Positions 63,191-64,000 of a stretch of DNA of 64,000 nt are shown here, in pieces. Under the pieces are notes generated by a model, which was not told where the DNA came from, ran no database searches, and saw only the letters and a list, made by a program, of their open reading frames with translations. The DNA is from CAYSRJ01 sp964521865 (lineage in GTDB: Bacteria > Spirochaetota > B62-G9 > DRHN01), in NCBI GenBank assembly GCA_964521865.1, contig CAZFTJ010000009.1:62001-126000 (forward strand). Reading direction: 5' to 3'. A program made the position numbers and the translations under genes. How positions within the stretch are numbered: position 1 is the first letter of the stretch; every line of letters starts with the position of its first letter.

Positions 63191-63580
63191 TCACGCGAGC
63201 TTTCAACAGTAAAAAGTTAAAATCGATACGGCCCTGACGGTTTTTACCAGTACATCCGGAGCTTTCACCGTCGGCATTATCTGCGTCCGAATAATAAAGC
63301 CATACGAAATAGAGACCCGAATCCGAGAGGCCGGTAAATAAAAAAATTAAACCATAAGCAAAAAAACGATATTTTTATTGATTTTACGGTGCAATCGACA
63401 GTACACTATTGGTGTTATCGAATGAGGGAATTTTTCAGGCAAAAGACAGCTGGCCCGCTGGTTTTTTTGCAATAATGTGATAGTATAGTTTGTGAACAGA
63501 GGATGAGGAAACGGCATTGGTGTCTGCGGCAGGGTTTAATCCTGGAGATATTCTTAATGTAAATTGTGGGGGTAGAAGGT
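63191..63580. other. Gap before the STAS gene
   Basis: 390 bp with a truncated repeat module (63266-63296), an AT-rich stretch at 63340-63400 and a TTGCAA/TATAGT combination near 63466-63490 that could serve as a weak promoter. No gene is seen. Confidence 0.5.
63266..63296 (-). repeat. Intergenic modular repeat, truncated end (copy 9)
   Basis: ACCGTCGGCATTATCTGCG followed by TCCGAATAATA resembles, in reverse complement, the left module ends of the complete element. Only the end motif and part of the hairpin remain. Confidence 0.4.
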
Positions 63581-64000
63581 ATGCCTGATATTCAGGTCGA
63601 TGTATCGTACAAAGGTGGAGATGATGAAATTGCAGTAATATCGGCACGAGGATTCATAGATACGACAACCGCACCCGAACTGGAGAAGAAGCTTGAAGAA
63701 CAGTTGGCACTCAACAAGTATAAGATTGTTGTTGACCTGAATAATATCGATTATGTAAGTAGTGCAGGCTGGGGTGTTTTTGTAAGCGAGATACGGGAGA
63801 TACGGGAAAACGGCGGCGATCTGGTGCTCGTTAATATGTCGCCGGATGTGTATGACGTGTACGAGCTGATGGAGTTTTCATCAATTTTAAAATCCTTCGA
63901 CGGACTCGAAGAGGCGATTGCAAACTTTCTGGGAAAGACTGTTATAAAGGAAACCCCCGCTCAACTTCCGGATGCAGGTCAAACTAAACAGGCCCGAGCT
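63581..64000 (+). CDS. STAS-domain anti-sigma factor antagonist (runs off window)
   Basis: At least 140 codons, open to the right edge. STAS domain at 8-110 with the phospho-acceptor region IDYVSSAGWGVFVSEI; Ser60 or Ser61 would be the site modified by an RsbW-type kinase. Acidic N-terminal strand EIAVISARGFIDTTTAPELE fits the family. A tail beyond 120 (KETPAQLPDAGQTKQARA) is low complexity. GTAGAAGGT precedes the ATG. The kinase/phosphatase fusion directly upstream is its probable partner. Whether a second domain follows cannot be seen. Confidence 0.85.
   Translation, partial: MPDIQVDVSYKGGDDEIAVISARGFIDTTTAPELEKKLEEQLALNKYKIVVDLNNIDYVSSAGWGVFVSEIREIRENGGDLVLVNMSPDVYDVYELMEFSSILKSFDGLEEAIANFLGKTVIKETPAQLPDAGQTKQARA

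Overview
This window most likely comes from a free-living member of the Spirochaetota with roughly half G+C. That is an inference from gene content and style: a hexokinase-family glucokinase, a fused trehalose-6-phosphate synthase/phosphatase beside TreT, a SurA-like/nusB/TPR string, an EF-G paralogue, and a large sensor phosphatase of the RsbW/SpoIIE type. No rRNA, tRNA, CRISPR array, prophage or transposase gene was seen. Both ends cut genes.

Layout. 0-5 kb: a sugar ABC importer (binding protein, permease, single-domain ATPase, second permease) divergent from a sugar-isomerase-like gene. 4.8-6.5 kb: a consensus promoter, a short leader peptide with four consecutive Trp codons, two tandem terminator hairpins, and then an orphan TrpB2. 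This is a complete-looking trp attenuator. 6.6-14 kb: cysE, an aminotransferase, a NifX-like protein coupled to a sigma-54 activator, ligA and a Zn-dehydrogenase. 14-19.6 kb: class II aldolase, otsAB fusion, galT-like gene and treT. 19.6-28 kb: hflKC, alr, a tandem-receiver/PPDK-N fusion and gdhA. 28.5-32.8 kb: a GntR regulator with a two-subunit ATP-citrate-lyase-like enzyme whose citrate-synthase-like active site is altered. 33-36.6 kb: two cyclic-nucleotide-binding/GGDEF proteins (one degenerate) and a DHH phosphoesterase. 37-42 kb: an FAD/FeS oxidase, an ACT protein and an FGGY kinase preceded by an overlapping 57-residue ORF. 42.6-45.5 kb: a TrpXYZ-type ABC importer. 45.9-51.9 kb: hexokinase, Fe-ADH, MBL hydrolase, dtd and an EF-G paralogue. 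52-60.5 kb: an HtrA-like lipoprotein protease, metK, murI, SurA-like, nusB and TPR genes. 60.8-64 kb: a membrane kinase/phosphatase fusion and a STAS anti-sigma antagonist.

A second layer runs through the gaps. It is a modular, palindromic intergenic repeat with ends like GGCGGCATTAT, found complete twice (45.66 kb, and inverted at 54.96 kb where it supplies the metK stop codon) and as partial modules at six or more other places. It looks like an undescribed REP/MITE-type family.

The most noteworthy items are the Trp-codon leader before TrpB2, the modular repeat family, the altered ATP-citrate-lyase-like operon with its own palindromic operator, the tandem-receiver PEP-synthase-like protein, and the RsbW-sensor-PP2C-wHTH fusion next to its STAS partner. 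No database search was possible, so family names rest on recognised motifs.
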